A stretch of 64,000 nt of DNA from Vibrio sp. MEBiC08052 (GCF_001506075.1 NZ_KQ947475.1:591376-655375); one strand, 5' to 3'. Shown: positions 17,670-27,965, counted from the stretch's first letter. Numbers and translations: made by a program. The notes: generated by a model from the sequence alone, not told the origin.

Positions 17670-18719
17670 CTACGGACAAGGGTTGGAGTAGGTCGTGGCA
17701 ATGTCATTGATTTTGCCAATGAGCTCATCCGACAATGTGATATCAATACTATCGATGTTACTTTTTAATTGAGCTAACGTCGTCGCACCGATGATGTTAG
17801 AACCGACAAAAGAGCGCTGGTTCACGAAAGCCAGCGCCATTTGCGCCGGATCGAGTTGATAATCCCGGGCCAGTTGAATATAAGCTTCAGTAGCTTTGAT
17901 TCCCTGAGGAGTGAAGTAGCGTTTAAAACGTTCGAAGCGTGTACAGCGTGCCCCTTCCGGTTTGGCACCATCGAGATATTTCCCGCTGAGAATGCCAAAT
18001 GCAAGTGGGGAGTAAGCCAGCAATTTAACCCCTTCAAAGTGACTGATTTCTGAAAGGCCGATCTCAAAGCTACGATTCAGCAAATTATATGGATTCTGAA
18101 TTGTGACAATACGAGGTAAATCATGTTTTTCGGCTAATCGGAGATAGGTCATCACGCCCCAAGGCGTTTCGTTGGAAACACCGATATAGCGAATCTTTCC
18201 AGCCCGAACGAGATCGGTCATGGCTTCAAGTGTTTCAATCAGTGTTACTTCTTCTTTTTCAGGGAGTTCGGGATAGTTGAGTGTACCGAAACAGTTGGTT
18301 TGGCGCTGTGGCCAGTGGAGTTGGTACAAATCGATATAATCGGTTTTTAACCGCATAAGACTATCGTCAATGGCTTGATGGATATTACGATGATCCAGCG
18401 CCATATTCTCCCGGATCTGAAGTGGGTTTCTTGGTCCTGCATTTACAGGGCCGGCAACTTTGGTTGCCAGAACAATCTTCTCTCTCTTGCCTGATTTTTC
18501 AAGCCAGTGGCCGATAAATTCTTCTGTTTTTCCCTGAGTTTCCGGAGAAGGGGGAATCGGATAGACTTCTGCCGTATCGATGAAATTCACGCCTCGTTCG
18601 AGGGCGTAGTCAAGTTGGCTGCAAGCATCATCACATGTATTTTGTTGACCGAAGGTCATGGTACCAAGGCAGATTTTACTGACTTCTAATGTTGAGTGAG
18701 GCAGCTTTGTATAATGCAT
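17670..18719 (-). CDS. tas: aldo/keto reductase, Tas family
   Basis: 349 residues forming an aldo/keto reductase barrel: N-terminal LGTMTFGQQN, the catalytic Asp and Tyr in FIDTAEVYP, a Lys in VLATKV, and the Trp- and His-containing LYQLHWPQR. Sequence and length match E. coli Tas, an NADPH-linked enzyme first known for complementing tyrosine auxotrophy under starvation; its substrate is not settled. The start at 18719 is preceded by AAGGAAG; an upstream in-frame start at 18770 is less likely. mutH lies upstream on the same strand after 224 gene-free bases. Confidence 0.88.
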   Translation of the reverse strand: MHYTKLPHSTLEVSKICLGTMTFGQQNTCDDACSQLDYALERGVNFIDTAEVYPIPPSPETQGKTEEFIGHWLEKSGKREKIVLATKVAGPVNAGPRNPLQIRENMALDHRNIHQAIDDSLMRLKTDYIDLYQLHWPQRQTNCFGTLNYPELPEKEEVTLIETLEAMTDLVRAGKIRYIGVSNETPWGVMTYLRLAEKHDLPRIVTIQNPYNLLNRSFEIGLSEISHFEGVKLLAYSPLAFGILSGKYLDGAKPEGARCTRFERFKRYFTPQGIKATEAYIQLARDYQLDPAQMALAFVNQRSFVGSNIIGATTLAQLKSNIDSIDITLSDELIGKINDIATTYSNPCP

Positions 18720-18943
18720 ATGACTTCCTTTCTTGTTAGAGAACCAATTATCCAGTAGATCCGACTGCATATCTTCATTAGGTTTGAGCGTGGATATATG
18801 CTTCGCCTTTCACTATAAGCGAAGTGCCTACCGAAAAGGAAATAGAAATTGATGGTGAAGGAGCGATGACAAATGATTGCTCCGCACTGAATGTATCAAG
18901 TTAGAATGGTGTTGGTACGGGGGCGTTATGAGTGATGCCGTGT

Positions 18944-19609
18944 TTATATGAAGTGATGAGCGAGGATCTGCGCGGTAAATTGAGTCCGCAGATAAAATCC
19001 CCGGGGACGTGTACGGATTATTTTTCCGTTATGACCATAAGCTTCCGTTTGGACACGACCATTGGCTGCTTTAGGGCGCAATTGAAGGATCTCACCGTGT
19101 CTGGCGGTTACTTGTTCTATCTGACCTAACACAATGAACTCCATTAGCTCTTCCCAGTCATTTTTGAGTTGTGTTTCTTGCTCTGGTGAAGGACTCCATA
19201 ACAGTGGTGTGCCGACTTTTCTGTCTGAGACGGGAATATCTCGTTCTCCTTCAACGGGGATCCAGAGGACTCGCGACAGTTTGTTCCTGACATGACTGTT
19301 TTCCCAAGTCAAGCCATGAACGCCCGTTAATGGTGCCACTGAGACAAATGTGGTTTCGAGCGGCTTGCCTACATAACTGATAGGAATACTTTTCAGCTCA
19401 ATCCCCAGTTTTTCAAAATCCTGTTGCGGCTTACTTCCTGCAGTTGCACCCAAGTGCCATTCGAGAAGTTGTCCGACCCAGCCTTTATCTTTTTTTAGAT
19501 CCAAAGGGACGTTCATCCGGGCAATGTCTGCAAGCTCAGCAAAACTGAATCCGGCTATCTCCCAAGCTCTTTCAAGTAATTCACTTTCTGTCTTTGGTTC
19601 TGGTCTCAT
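18944..19609 (-). CDS. mutH: DNA mismatch repair endonuclease MutH
   Basis: 221 residues, the usual length. The PD-(D/E)XK-type catalytic motif D-x6-E-x-K is present in [10 protein letters not shown]. MutH nicks the unmethylated strand at hemimethylated GATC sites when called by MutS and MutL, so its presence implies Dam-directed repair. The start is taken at 19609 ([12 protein letters not shown]); a longer frame to 19642 begins with TTG and adds an unrelated extension. The gene is divergent from rppH across a 628-base gap. Confidence 0.95.
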   Translation of the reverse strand: MRPEPKTESELLERAWEIAGFSFAELADIARMNVPLDLKKDKGWVGQLLEWHLGATAGSKPQQDFEKLGIELKSIPISYVGKPLETTFVSVAPLTGVHGLTWENSHVRNKLSRVLWIPVEGERDIPVSDRKVGTPLLWSPSPEQETQLKNDWEELMEFIVLGQIEQVTARHGEILQLRPKAANGRVQTEAYGHNGKIIRTRPRGFYLRTQFTAQILAHHFI

Positions 19610-20237
19610 AAGATCTTTCGGATATTTGTGGCAGAAGAGCAACAGTTTAGGATGTAATGCGCATTAGTTTAACAGATGAAATGAGAGGCCGTCATGGTTT
19701 GTCTGAAAGAGTGGTACCTTGATGATTTCCTCAGCTTATCCACAGGATAGTGGTGTCTGATGATTCATCACATCATGATATGGATGGATATACAGGCTTT
19801 ATTCTGTTGTTTCTGTTATTTTTTCAGCGAAATCGCAGTTGTTGTGTGGATAAAAATGGCGATGGTGGATCTTTGTTCAATGTAACAATGAGATTGATCC
19901 TTGTGAATCAAATTAAGATCGTAAGTGTCATGATTATTGATTTAATTTATTGATAAATAATAGTTAGTTGTATGGGGTAACTTGCTGTTGAAAGATTTAT
20001 TACGAGAATAAAATCGAAAAAATGTGAGTAATCTATCACTTTTTCACATAGTTACTCACAGAAAAGGTGAATAAGATCAGCTAAATTTGTCATCTTGTGT
20101 TAATAAGTCGCTTGCCTAAAATAGTATATCCAATTTCGTCCACTGAGTATTTTTGTTTTTATTGTCAATGGATATTTGCTACATCTGGGGATCTATGAAA
20201 AAATCAGGAGAAGTTAAATTTTATTAGAGGTTTGCCA
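19610..20237. other. 628-base divergent region between mutH and rppH
   Basis: The largest gene-free gap. An ORF at 19750-19953 has no good start signal and no family features and is not supported. The right half is very AT-rich. An inverted repeat, GTGAGTAA (20024-20031) with TTACTCAC (20052-20059), spaced by 20 bases, lies about 180-215 bases before rppH. No tRNA or riboswitch is recognised. It probably contains both promoters and perhaps an unannotated small RNA. Confidence 0.45.
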
Positions 20238-20756
20238 GTGATAGATGGCGATGGTTATCGGCTGAATGTCGGAATTGTAATCTGCAACAACCATGGTCAG
20301 GTATTCTGGGCGAAACGATACGGACAACACTCTTGGCAGTTCCCTCAGGGCGGCATTGATCATGGTGAAACGCCAGAACAAGCAATGTTCAGAGAGTTAT
20401 ACGAAGAGGTTGGTTTAACAAAAACGGATGTGAAGGTCATTGGTTCCAGTCGTCATTGGTTGAAGTATAAACTTCCCAAACGATTGGTGCGCTGGGATTC
20501 TCAACCTGTCTGTATTGGACAAAAACAGAAATGGTTTCTTCTGCGTTTAGAGTGTCATGAGTCTAAAATCAACATGCAGCGTGGAGTAACCCCTGAATTT
20601 GATGGTTGGCGTTGGGTGAGTTATTGGTATCCGGTCAGGCAGGTTGTTTCATTTAAACGCGATGTTTATCGGCGAGCAATGAAAGAGTTTGCCTCGATTG
20701 CGATGCCATTTAAAGCACGGAAAGTAAAAGGTAAACGGAAAGGGAAAAGAGGATAA
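20238..20756 (+). CDS. rppH: RNA pyrophosphohydrolase RppH
   Basis: 172 residues. The Nudix box is intact: [11 protein letters not shown] followed by RELYEEVGL. RppH removes pyrophosphate from the 5' end of mRNAs and so triggers RNase E decay. The start is GTG at 20238 giving [12 protein letters not shown], the family N-terminus, with AGAGG seven bases upstream; TTG at 20232 would add two residues. The C-terminal tail is Lys- and Arg-rich. ptsP begins two bases after the stop, the widely conserved rppH-ptsP pairing. Confidence 0.95.
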   Translation: MIDGDGYRLNVGIVICNNHGQVFWAKRYGQHSWQFPQGGIDHGETPEQAMFRELYEEVGLTKTDVKVIGSSRHWLKYKLPKRLVRWDSQPVCIGQKQKWFLLRLECHESKINMQRGVTPEFDGWRWVSYWYPVRQVVSFKRDVYRRAMKEFASIAMPFKARKVKGKRKGKRG

Positions 20757-20758
20757 AC

Positions 20759-23005
20759 ATGCTCTCTCAGCTTCGGGACATTATGGAACAGGTTTCAAAA
20801 GTTGAAGATGTTCATCAGGCCTTTGATATTCTGGTGAAAAAAACCTGTGAGGCCATGAATACTGAATGCTGCACAATTTATCTCGCCAATGAAGAAAAAC
20901 TACGCCTTGAACTGATTGCGACTCAAGGATTGAAATTTAAAGGCAATAAAATTCATATCGGTTTTGATGAGGGGTTGGTCGGGTTAGTCAAACGTTCTGC
21001 TGAACCGATCAATCTGGCCGAAGCCTCAAAACATCCAAATTTCAAATATTTCAAACAGCTCGGTGAAGAGGTGTACCAGAGCTTTTTAGGTGCACCGATT
21101 ATTTACCGTAAGCAAGTACTGGGTGTGCTGGTTATCCAGCAACGTTCTCCCCGCTTGTTTAGTGAGATCGAAGAATCATTCATTGTGACACTCTCGGCTC
21201 AGTTAGCCGTTTTGGTTGCACATGCGCAGTCTCAGGGGTTATGGTCACTTGCAAAGCAACAGTCGGTTGTGCGCGGTATTGGGGTATCTCCGGGGGTTGC
21301 GATTGGTGAATTCTGGTGGGATAACTCTCAGCCGGAGCTAGAAAATGTTTTGCCGGCATCGACACTTGACGTTAAGAAAGAACAGGAATGGTTATCCCGA
21401 GCGGTTGAGAAGGCACTGAGTGATTTTCGGCGAATGCGTAAGAAGCTGGATGGTGACATTCACAAAGAAACGCTGGCTATTTTCGATTTATTTACCCACT
21501 TACTCAATGATCCAATGTTACGCAAGGATCTGAAAGAACAGATCCTGAAAGGTGACCGAGCGGATTGGGCCTTGCGTCAGGTGGTTGAAGCATACGTCGA
21601 ACGCTTTTCCCAAATGTCGGATGTTTACCTGCGAGAAAGAGCACAGGATATCAGAGAGCTCGGGCAGCGAATGTTGTACTTTTTGTACAACAGTGAACTG
21701 GAAGAATTGGTGCTGGAAAAGCCGATCATTCTGGTCGTCAGAGAGTTAACCGCTTCAGTTCTGGCCAGTATTCCCAAAGATAAACTTTTGGCTGTTGTCT
21801 CACTCGAAGGCGCTGCCAACTCCCATGCCGCGATTCTATCCCGAGCCTTGGGGATTCCTGCCATCATGGGCGTTTCCTTAAATTTCAAAGAGATTAACAG
21901 TCAATTAGCTATTGTCGATGGTTACAGTGGCTTCATTCATATTTCACCGGATTCTGAAGTTCTGGCCGAATACCAAGAGCTGATGGAAGAAGAAGGTGAA
22001 CTATCGGAAATGGTTAATCAAAGCCTTGCCGAGAAAGCGATCACGCGCGATGGGTATCCGGTCAATATCTTGCTGAATGCAGGACTGAATACCGAGAACA
22101 ATACTGCGGTCAATCAAGGGGTGGATGGTGTCGGTTTGTACCGGACTGAAATCTCGTTCTTATTACAGAATCGTTTTCCTTCTGAAGAAGAGCAGATCCA
22201 ACTTTATCGTCAAATACTATGTGCTCATCCCGATAAAATGGTTGTAATGAGAACATTAGATGTCGGTGGTGATAAGCCTTTACCCTATCTGTCGATTGAA
22301 GAAGATAATCCATTTTTAGGGTGGCGTGGCATTCGTTTCACGCTTGATCATCCGGATATTTTTCTGATTCAACTCCGGGCAATGATCAAAGCCAGTATTG
22401 AGACTGGCAATCTGGGCATTCTGTTACCGATGATTTCCGGAATGAAAGAACTCGATGATGCGCTTGCTTTTATTGATCAAGCATTTACTGAAGTTTCGGC
22501 AGTTGATGAACGGGTGAAGATGCCTGCAATCGGGATTATGCTCGAAGTGCCATCCATGATTTACCTTTTACCCCGAATGGCCGACCGGGTTGACTTTATC
22601 TCGGTTGGAACAAACGATCTGACGCAATATTTATTAGCGGTTGATCGGAACAATGCCCGGGTTGCTGATGTCTATGAATCCATGCATCCGTCAGTCTTGA
22701 TGGCGTTGAAACATATTTCCGATGTGTGTCATCAGCATCAAATTCATGTCTGTGTGTGTGGCGAACTTGCCGGAGACCCGATAGGAGCATTGCTTCTGAT
22801 CGGGATGGGATATCAGACATTGAGTATGAATACGGCGAATGTCGCGAAAGTGAAATACCTCATCCGTCATTCAGAAATCAAAACGCTGAAAAAACTTGCC
22901 TCGCAAGCGCTGATGCAAACTTATGGTCATGATATTTATAGTATGATGCGAACTTATTTTGAAGAGTTCGGTTTTGCTGGTTTTATTCGAGCCGGCAAAC
23001 ATTAA
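20759..23005 (+). CDS. ptsP: phosphoenolpyruvate-protein phosphotransferase PtsP (EI-Ntr)
   Basis: 748 residues: an N-terminal GAF domain (about 1-160), then the enzyme I core. The phospho-accepting His is H356 in the GAANSHAAIL motif, and the PEP-binding barrel contains DVGGDKPLPYL and GTNDLTQYLLAVDRNN. EI-Ntr starts the nitrogen PTS, passing phosphate from PEP to NPr and IIA-Ntr, with the GAF domain sensing glutamine in known cases. Translation is probably coupled to rppH (two-base gap). Confidence 0.96.
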   Translation: MLSQLRDIMEQVSKVEDVHQAFDILVKKTCEAMNTECCTIYLANEEKLRLELIATQGLKFKGNKIHIGFDEGLVGLVKRSAEPINLAEASKHPNFKYFKQLGEEVYQSFLGAPIIYRKQVLGVLVIQQRSPRLFSEIEESFIVTLSAQLAVLVAHAQSQGLWSLAKQQSVVRGIGVSPGVAIGEFWWDNSQPELENVLPASTLDVKKEQEWLSRAVEKALSDFRRMRKKLDGDIHKETLAIFDLFTHLLNDPMLRKDLKEQILKGDRADWALRQVVEAYVERFSQMSDVYLRERAQDIRELGQRMLYFLYNSELEELVLEKPIILVVRELTASVLASIPKDKLLAVVSLEGAANSHAAILSRALGIPAIMGVSLNFKEINSQLAIVDGYSGFIHISPDSEVLAEYQELMEEEGELSEMVNQSLAEKAITRDGYPVNILLNAGLNTENNTAVNQGVDGVGLYRTEISFLLQNRFPSEEEQIQLYRQILCAHPDKMVVMRTLDVGGDKPLPYLSIEEDNPFLGWRGIRFTLDHPDIFLIQLRAMIKASIETGNLGILLPMISGMKELDDALAFIDQAFTEVSAVDERVKMPAIGIMLEVPSMIYLLPRMADRVDFISVGTNDLTQYLLAVDRNNARVADVYESMHPSVLMALKHISDVCHQHQIHVCVCGELAGDPIGALLLIGMGYQTLSMNTANVAKVKYLIRHSEIKTLKKLASQALMQTYGHDIYSMMRTYFEEFGFAGFIRAGKH

Positions 23006-23018
23006 GTTAACCTGAGGA

Positions 23019-23819
23019 ATGAGCGTGACCATCACTTTTGTCTTGCTGTTAATCGTGTTAGGTGCTTTTGTCGGCGTTATGGCCGGGTTGTTAGGCATCG
23101 GCGGTGGCTTAATTATTGTTCCGGCCCTGTTACTTTTATTTCCCCATATTGGCATCGCACCTGATATCGCGATGCAAGTGGCTTTGGCAACCTCTCTCTC
23201 CTGTATCATTCTGACTTCAGGTTCTTCGGCATTGAATCATTTACGCTATGGCAATATTGATTTATTAGCCGTGAAATGGCTGACGCCCGGGATTATTGCC
23301 GGTGGATTGATTGGTGCGACTCTTGCCGACTGGATGCCGAGCGAATATCTGCCCAAAGTGTTTGGGGGGATTGTTTTTTTCCTGGCGATACAGATGTTTC
23401 TCTCGATTCGCCAGCAGACTGCGAAGCCAATGCCGGGACTGGGCTCAATAATCCTGAGTGGGAGCTTAATTGGCATGATCGCCAGCTTGGCTGGTATTGG
23501 CGGTGGGGCACTGTCGGTGCCTTATCTCAACAAACATGGCGTAGAAATGCGTAAGGCAGTTGGTACATCGTCACTTTGCGGCTGTGTGATAGCATTATCT
23601 GGTATGGTGGGATTTATTTGGCACGGTTTTTCGATCAAAGACCTGCCTGCGTTTAGTCTGGGGTACGTTTATTTACCCGCTTTGCTGTTTGTTTCCTGTT
23701 CGTCAATGTTTACGACAAAAGTGGGGGCCAAGTTAGCGACCGAACTACCGACATCCGTATTGAAAAAGGTGTTTGCTGTGTTTCTGATGTTTGTATCCGT
23801 TCATATGTTGCTGCGCTGA
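23019..23819 (+). CDS. TauE/SafE-family sulfite or anion exporter-like permease
   Basis: About 266 residues with eight predicted membrane helices and the paired family motifs GLLGIGGGLIIVPALL and SLAGIGGGALSVPYL, one in each half. Family members move sulfite, sulfoacetate or similar anions across the inner membrane; the substrate here is unknown. ATG at 23019 sits almost on the GAGG site; GTG at 23025 has better spacing, so the true start may be six bases later. It lies between ptsP (13-base gap) and lgt (48-base gap) on the same strand. Confidence 0.85.
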   Translation: MSVTITFVLLLIVLGAFVGVMAGLLGIGGGLIIVPALLLLFPHIGIAPDIAMQVALATSLSCIILTSGSSALNHLRYGNIDLLAVKWLTPGIIAGGLIGATLADWMPSEYLPKVFGGIVFFLAIQMFLSIRQQTAKPMPGLGSIILSGSLIGMIASLAGIGGGALSVPYLNKHGVEMRKAVGTSSLCGCVIALSGMVGFIWHGFSIKDLPAFSLGYVYLPALLFVSCSSMFTTKVGAKLATELPTSVLKKVFAVFLMFVSVHMLLR

Positions 23820-23867
23820 GCGCGGTATGTCATAAACCGTTATATATTGAATAAAGAGTAAAGATTT

Positions 23868-24674
23868 ATGTCTCAGGAATTCTTGCAGTTTCCGAATATT
23901 GATCCTGTCTTAGTCTCCATCGGGCCGCTTGCCATTCGTTGGTATGGTGTGATGTATCTGCTTGGGTTTCTTTTTGCAACTTGGCTTGCGAACCGAAGAG
24001 CGGATAAGGAAGGAAGCGGATGGACGAGAGAACAGGTCTCTGACCTTTTGTTTGCCGGATTTGTCGGTGTCGTCATTGGCGGACGTGTGGGTTATGTCCT
24101 GTTTTATGGATTTGAGTATTTTCTGGCAGATCCGCTATATCTGTTTAAGGTCTGGACCGGAGGAATGTCTTTCCACGGCGGTTTACTCGGTGTGATTACG
24201 GCAATGTTCTGGTATGCCAAACGCAATCATCGCCAGTTTTTTGCAGTGGCCGACTTCGTTGCGCCACTTGTTCCCTTTGGACTCGCGTTAGGACGTTTAG
24301 GAAATTTCATGAATGGAGAATTGTGGGGAAGAGTCACCCATGTGCCTTGGGGCATGGTCTTTCCGGAGGCGGGACCGTTGCCGCGTCATCCTTCCCAGTT
24401 ATATGAATTCTTCTTGGAAGGGGTGCTTTTGTTTATCATCCTCAACCTCTTTATTCGCCAACCTCGGCCTGCTGGTTCGGTTGCCGGCCTATTTCTCATC
24501 GGTTATGGAGCCTGCCGTACGTTTGTTGAGTATTTCAGAGAACCGGATGCACAACTGGGACTGTTTGCCGGATTTATTTCGATGGGGCAGATTCTCTCTT
24601 TACCGATGATTCTGGCTGGGGCGCTGTTGATGGTTTGGGCTTATCGTCGTGATTCCGGTGTATCCGCTCAATAG
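23868..24674 (+). CDS. lgt: prolipoprotein diacylglyceryl transferase
   Basis: 268 residues with about seven membrane helices. The Lgt signature is present ([13 protein letters not shown]), as is the [11 protein letters not shown] segment with the catalytic-region His. Lgt attaches diacylglycerol from phosphatidylglycerol to the Cys of the lipobox, the first step for lipoproteins such as BamD and the DUF2799 protein in this window. In related genomes lgt is followed directly by thyA on the same strand; here an extra gene follows and thyA is on the other strand. Confidence 0.96.
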   Translation: MSQEFLQFPNIDPVLVSIGPLAIRWYGVMYLLGFLFATWLANRRADKEGSGWTREQVSDLLFAGFVGVVIGGRVGYVLFYGFEYFLADPLYLFKVWTGGMSFHGGLLGVITAMFWYAKRNHRQFFAVADFVAPLVPFGLALGRLGNFMNGELWGRVTHVPWGMVFPEAGPLPRHPSQLYEFFLEGVLLFIILNLFIRQPRPAGSVAGLFLIGYGACRTFVEYFREPDAQLGLFAGFISMGQILSLPMILAGALLMVWAYRRDSGVSAQ

Positions 24675-24711
24675 AATCTTCTCTCGGAACAAGAATAATA
24701 GAGGTCATTGA

Positions 24712-25446
24712 ATGGTTTTAAACGCATTAAAAACGAAGTTATCGAGACATATGACCGGGGACATAAGAGCTCCGTTTGATACTTGTCGATACAAAACACA
24801 CGACTTGAGTGTTGAGCTGGACGAAAGAATCGATAACTTTTGTCTGTTTCATGAGATTGCTTATCAAGAACTGAATCGAAAATGTGCCGCGCTGAATGAC
24901 TTTTCTGCACAGGTGAAAGCACAGCTTGCAGCCACAGACGATGAAGAGGCGCAGGAGTTTCTCAAGTATCAGGCTTCTCAATTGATTCATTCGAATGATA
25001 CAGATGTGCAGCGAGTCCAAAACCTTGCTGATGAATCGGCCATTATTGGGTTCTGGGCGATTGTCGAGCAATTTTCCAAGCGGGCGTATGTGCTTTTGAA
25101 ATCCAACTTGTCAGGGATTTCGGCATCCGAGATTATACTGCCTTATCGCTGGGATCATATTAAAAGTGCTTATCATGAATTTGGTTTGACTCTTAATGAT
25201 TTAACACATTATGACATCGTTAATGAGCTCCGGGTGGTTAACAACAAAATCAAGCATCTATATCAGGTTGATAGTACGTTAGCTGCTTTTCCCCGGTTTG
25301 CGGATAAGGAAGGACTCCCGATGACTTTTCTAAACTACCCTGTACACGAGTATGAAGAGGCGGTTTACCAGTTTCTGGGGAGTTTATTAGTGTGGGTTGG
25401 TGAGCAGATTCATGCCCATGAGCAGGGCGGATCAGCCGAAAGTTAA
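24712..25446 (+). CDS. HEPN-like helical protein of unknown function
   Basis: 244 residues, mostly helical, no signal peptide or membrane helix. Residues 108-130 (SAIIGFWAIVEQFSKRAY) look like the first long helix of a HEPN-type domain, and NELRVVNNKIKH (171-182) resembles the HEPN LR..RN...H signature, with R174 and H182 kept but Asn in place of the second, usually catalytic, Arg. HEPN proteins are often RNases, toxins or scaffolds. AGAGG lies seven bases before the start. It follows lgt by 37 bases and ends at a strong terminator, facing thyA. Base use is like its neighbours. The fold call is by eye and uncertain; it could be an unrelated housekeeping protein. Confidence 0.5.
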   Translation: MVLNALKTKLSRHMTGDIRAPFDTCRYKTHDLSVELDERIDNFCLFHEIAYQELNRKCAALNDFSAQVKAQLAATDDEEAQEFLKYQASQLIHSNDTDVQRVQNLADESAIIGFWAIVEQFSKRAYVLLKSNLSGISASEIILPYRWDHIKSAYHEFGLTLNDLTHYDIVNELRVVNNKIKHLYQVDSTLAAFPRFADKEGLPMTFLNYPVHEYEEAVYQFLGSLLVWVGEQIHAHEQGGSAES

Positions 25447-25489
25447 CTCAGGATGAGAGAGAATTTACTTGTCTGAGTCCTCTCAAACC

Positions 25490-25527
25490 AGTGTCCCCTC
25501 GACCAAGTCATTGGTCGAGGGGACACT
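25490..25527. terminator. 17-bp perfect hairpin between the HEPN-like gene and thyA
   Basis: Arms 25490-25506 and 25511-25527 are exact reverse complements with a GTCA loop. GTTTTT follows on the plus strand, so it should terminate the HEPN-like gene; the minus side has no T-run, but the strong stem may also affect thyA, whose stop lies seven bases away. Confidence 0.85.
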
Positions 25528-25533
25528 ACGTTT

Positions 25534-26367
25534 TTATATTGCGACTGGCGCTTTAATCGATGGATGTGGGTCATAGCCAACGATTTCGAAATCCTCAAAA
25601 CGATAGTCATAAATCGATTTGGGGTGGCGCACAATACGTAATTCCGGCAATTGCCGTGGTTCACGGGTCAGCTGGGTTTTAATTTGTTCCATATGATTGG
25701 AATACGCGTGTAAATCACCAAAACTGACCACAATTTCATGCGGTGTCAGTTGGCATTGTTGTGCAAGCATATGGGTGAGCAACGCCAGTGAGGCAATATT
25801 ATAAGGTAACCCGAGGAAGCTATCTGAGCTACGGATATATAATTGTGCAGAGAGCTTGCCGTTTGAAACATAAAATTGGTATAGCAAATGGCAGGGAGGG
25901 AGCGCCATTTTCCCCTGGCGGGCATTGTCTTGAGGTGCCATCGACTCGTCAGGTAAATACTCAACATTCCAGCCATGGAATAGAATACGGCGACTGTTGG
26001 GGTTATTTTTTAAAGCATCCACGACATAATCGATCTGATTGATGCTTTCACCTGATTGTGTTGGCCATGCCGTCCACTGCTGACCATAAATCGGGCCTAA
26101 GTCACCATTTTCTGTCGCCCATTCATCCCAGATCGAGACACCATTTTCTTTGAGCCAAGAGGTATTGGTGTCCCCGCTCAGGAACCAAATCAGTTCGTTC
26201 GCGATACTTTTGAAGTGGAGCTTCTTGGTTGTAATGAGAGGGAAACCTTCTTGGAGGTTGTGGCGGATTTGACGGCCAAACACAGAAAGTGTACCCGTAC
26301 CGGTGCGATCGCCTTTGACATCACCGTTTTCCAGAATATCTTCCAATAATGCAATGTACTGCTTCAT
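25534..26367 (-). CDS. thyA: thymidylate synthase
   Basis: 277 residues. The catalytic Cys is C159 in [11 protein letters not shown]; the folate and dUMP sites are present ([25 protein letters not shown]). It makes dTMP from dUMP using methylene-tetrahydrofolate. Relative to the 264-residue E. coli enzyme there is a 13-residue insertion after WNVEYLP (residues about 139-152) just before the catalytic loop, a form I recall from other marine gammaproteobacteria. The start at 26367 has AGG seven bases upstream. It converges on the HEPN-like gene. Confidence 0.96.
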   Translation of the reverse strand: MKQYIALLEDILENGDVKGDRTGTGTLSVFGRQIRHNLQEGFPLITTKKLHFKSIANELIWFLSGDTNTSWLKENGVSIWDEWATENGDLGPIYGQQWTAWPTQSGESINQIDYVVDALKNNPNSRRILFHGWNVEYLPDESMAPQDNARQGKMALPPCHLLYQFYVSNGKLSAQLYIRSSDSFLGLPYNIASLALLTHMLAQQCQLTPHEIVVSFGDLHAYSNHMEQIKTQLTREPRQLPELRIVRHPKSIYDYRFEDFEIVGYDPHPSIKAPVAI

Positions 26368-26556
26368 AACTTGCCTATTCATGAATTTTCTATCAGTTTA
26401 ATGAATTTCCCTAAGACTTGTAAGGGGCAGTATTGAAGATATTTTTATGTTCGGATATATCGATTCTATATATTGAAAACTTCGGTTATTTCGATCATGC
26501 TGATGATAGAATACGCTGTACGGGTATGAATTGAATCTGACTGATGGTCTGGGTAT

Positions 26557-27447
26557 ATGTCTCATTTGAATTACAATCACTTATATTATTTCTGGATGGT
26601 TTGTAAACAAGGTTCGGTGACCAAAGCCGCTCAAGCCTTATTTCTGACACCGCAAACGGTGACCGGACAAATTAAAGCGCTGGAGGCTCGTATGGACGGC
26701 CATTTGATGAAACGCGTTGGGCGGCGAGTCGAACCGACAGAGTTGGGACAGTTGATTTATAAATACGCTGATCGTATGTATGGCTTGAGTTATGAAATGC
26801 TCGACATTGTTAACTATAGTCAGCGGGCAAACTTACTACTGGATGTGGGGGTCGCCGATGCCATTTCCAAACAGATCGTCAGTAAGATTTTGTCGTGTGC
26901 CGTTCCTGAAGATGAACCTATTCATTTACGTTGTTTTGAATCGACACATGAGCTGTTACTTGAGCAGCTTTCTCAGCATAAACTGGATATGATCTTGTCT
27001 GATTGCCCGGTTGATTCGGCCCGTAGCCCTGGTTTGTTTAGTAAAAAGCTGGGCGAAAATCAGATGTGCTTTTTCTCCTATACCGAGCCTCATGCGAGTT
27101 CACTCATCGAATGCTTGTCAGATGGAAAAATACTGATTCCGGGGAGTCGAACCGCAATGGGAAGAAGTATGATGCAATGGTTTGATAGTCAGGGGATTCA
27201 ACCTAATATCATGGGCGAGTTTGATGATGTTGCGCTGATGAAAGCCTTTGCCAGAGAACATCGAGAGGCTATTTTTTTAGCGCCGTCTCTCTATACGGAA
27301 GCCGGGAATGGCGATTTGCCGATGCATCTGATCGATCGAATCGATGATTTAAAGGAAGAGTATTACGTTATCTTTGCCGAGCGGATGATCCAGCACCCGG
27401 CCGTGAAGCGTATATGCAGTGAAGATTTCAGTTATTTATCAGTATAA
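26557..27447 (+). CDS. nhaR: LysR-family transcriptional activator NhaR
   Basis: 296 residues. The N-terminal winged helix ([20 protein letters not shown], then [13 protein letters not shown]) is typical of NhaR, which activates the Na+/H+ antiporter gene nhaA in response to Na+ and, in E. coli, also pgaABCD. The C-terminal half is a periplasmic-binding-like sensor domain. No nhaA is nearby, as in V. cholerae from memory. It is divergent from thyA across 189 bases. Confidence 0.88.
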   Translation: MSHLNYNHLYYFWMVCKQGSVTKAAQALFLTPQTVTGQIKALEARMDGHLMKRVGRRVEPTELGQLIYKYADRMYGLSYEMLDIVNYSQRANLLLDVGVADAISKQIVSKILSCAVPEDEPIHLRCFESTHELLLEQLSQHKLDMILSDCPVDSARSPGLFSKKLGENQMCFFSYTEPHASSLIECLSDGKILIPGSRTAMGRSMMQWFDSQGIQPNIMGEFDDVALMKAFAREHREAIFLAPSLYTEAGNGDLPMHLIDRIDDLKEEYYVIFAERMIQHPAVKRICSEDFSYLSV

Positions 27448-27640
27448 TCGGTTCTTTTTCATGGGTAATTGCTTTAATATCTAGCACTTACTTATTATCA
27501 GGTAAAAGTTTTGTGATGCCGTCGAGAAAATAATAATGATGAATCGCGGTGGATGAACAGCAAGTAAAATGATTTTGTAAGGCTGCAAGGTTGTAGTCGC
27601 TATATGTATGAAATGAACCTGTCCATAAAGGGAGCCTTTC

Positions 27641-27934
27641 GTGAATCTTCAGGAAATGGAACAAAAATCAGCCAAAGCTGTTGTATTACTCAAAGCCATG
27701 GCAAATGAGAGACGTCTTCAGATATTGTGTTTACTGTTAGCGCAGGAATTTTCAGTAGGTGAGTTGTGTACGAAACTTGAGTTGAGTCAGTCTGCATTAT
27801 CGCAACATCTGGCGTTATTACGTCGGGAGAAATTGGTTGCGACGCGGAAAGAGGCGCAAACGGTTTACTATTCGATCAGCAGTCATGAGGTAAAAGAAAT
27901 GATTGAATTGCTATATCGTCTCTATTGTTCATAA
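27641..27934 (+). CDS. hlyU: HlyU, ArsR-family regulator
   Basis: 97 residues with an ArsR/SmtB winged helix: LKAMANERRLQILCLLL, VGELCTKLELSQSALSQHLALLRREKLV and the wing VATRKEAQTVYYSIS. It lacks metal-binding sites of ArsR type; one Cys is in QILC and one near the C-terminus (LYCS), the pair noted as redox-sensitive in V. cholerae HlyU. HlyU relieves H-NS silencing or activates haemolysin and RTX genes in vibrios. The start is GTG at 27641 after GGGAG. Order nhaR-hlyU-rpsT matches V. cholerae. Confidence 0.92.
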   Translation: MNLQEMEQKSAKAVVLLKAMANERRLQILCLLLAQEFSVGELCTKLELSQSALSQHLALLRREKLVATRKEAQTVYYSISSHEVKEMIELLYRLYCS

Positions 27935-27965
27935 AATTAGCCGCTGATTGGTATCAAGAAAAATA

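Noticed and set aside
19750..19953. 66-codon frame in the mutH-rppH gap
   Set aside because: No ribosome-binding site, AT-driven composition and no family resemblance.
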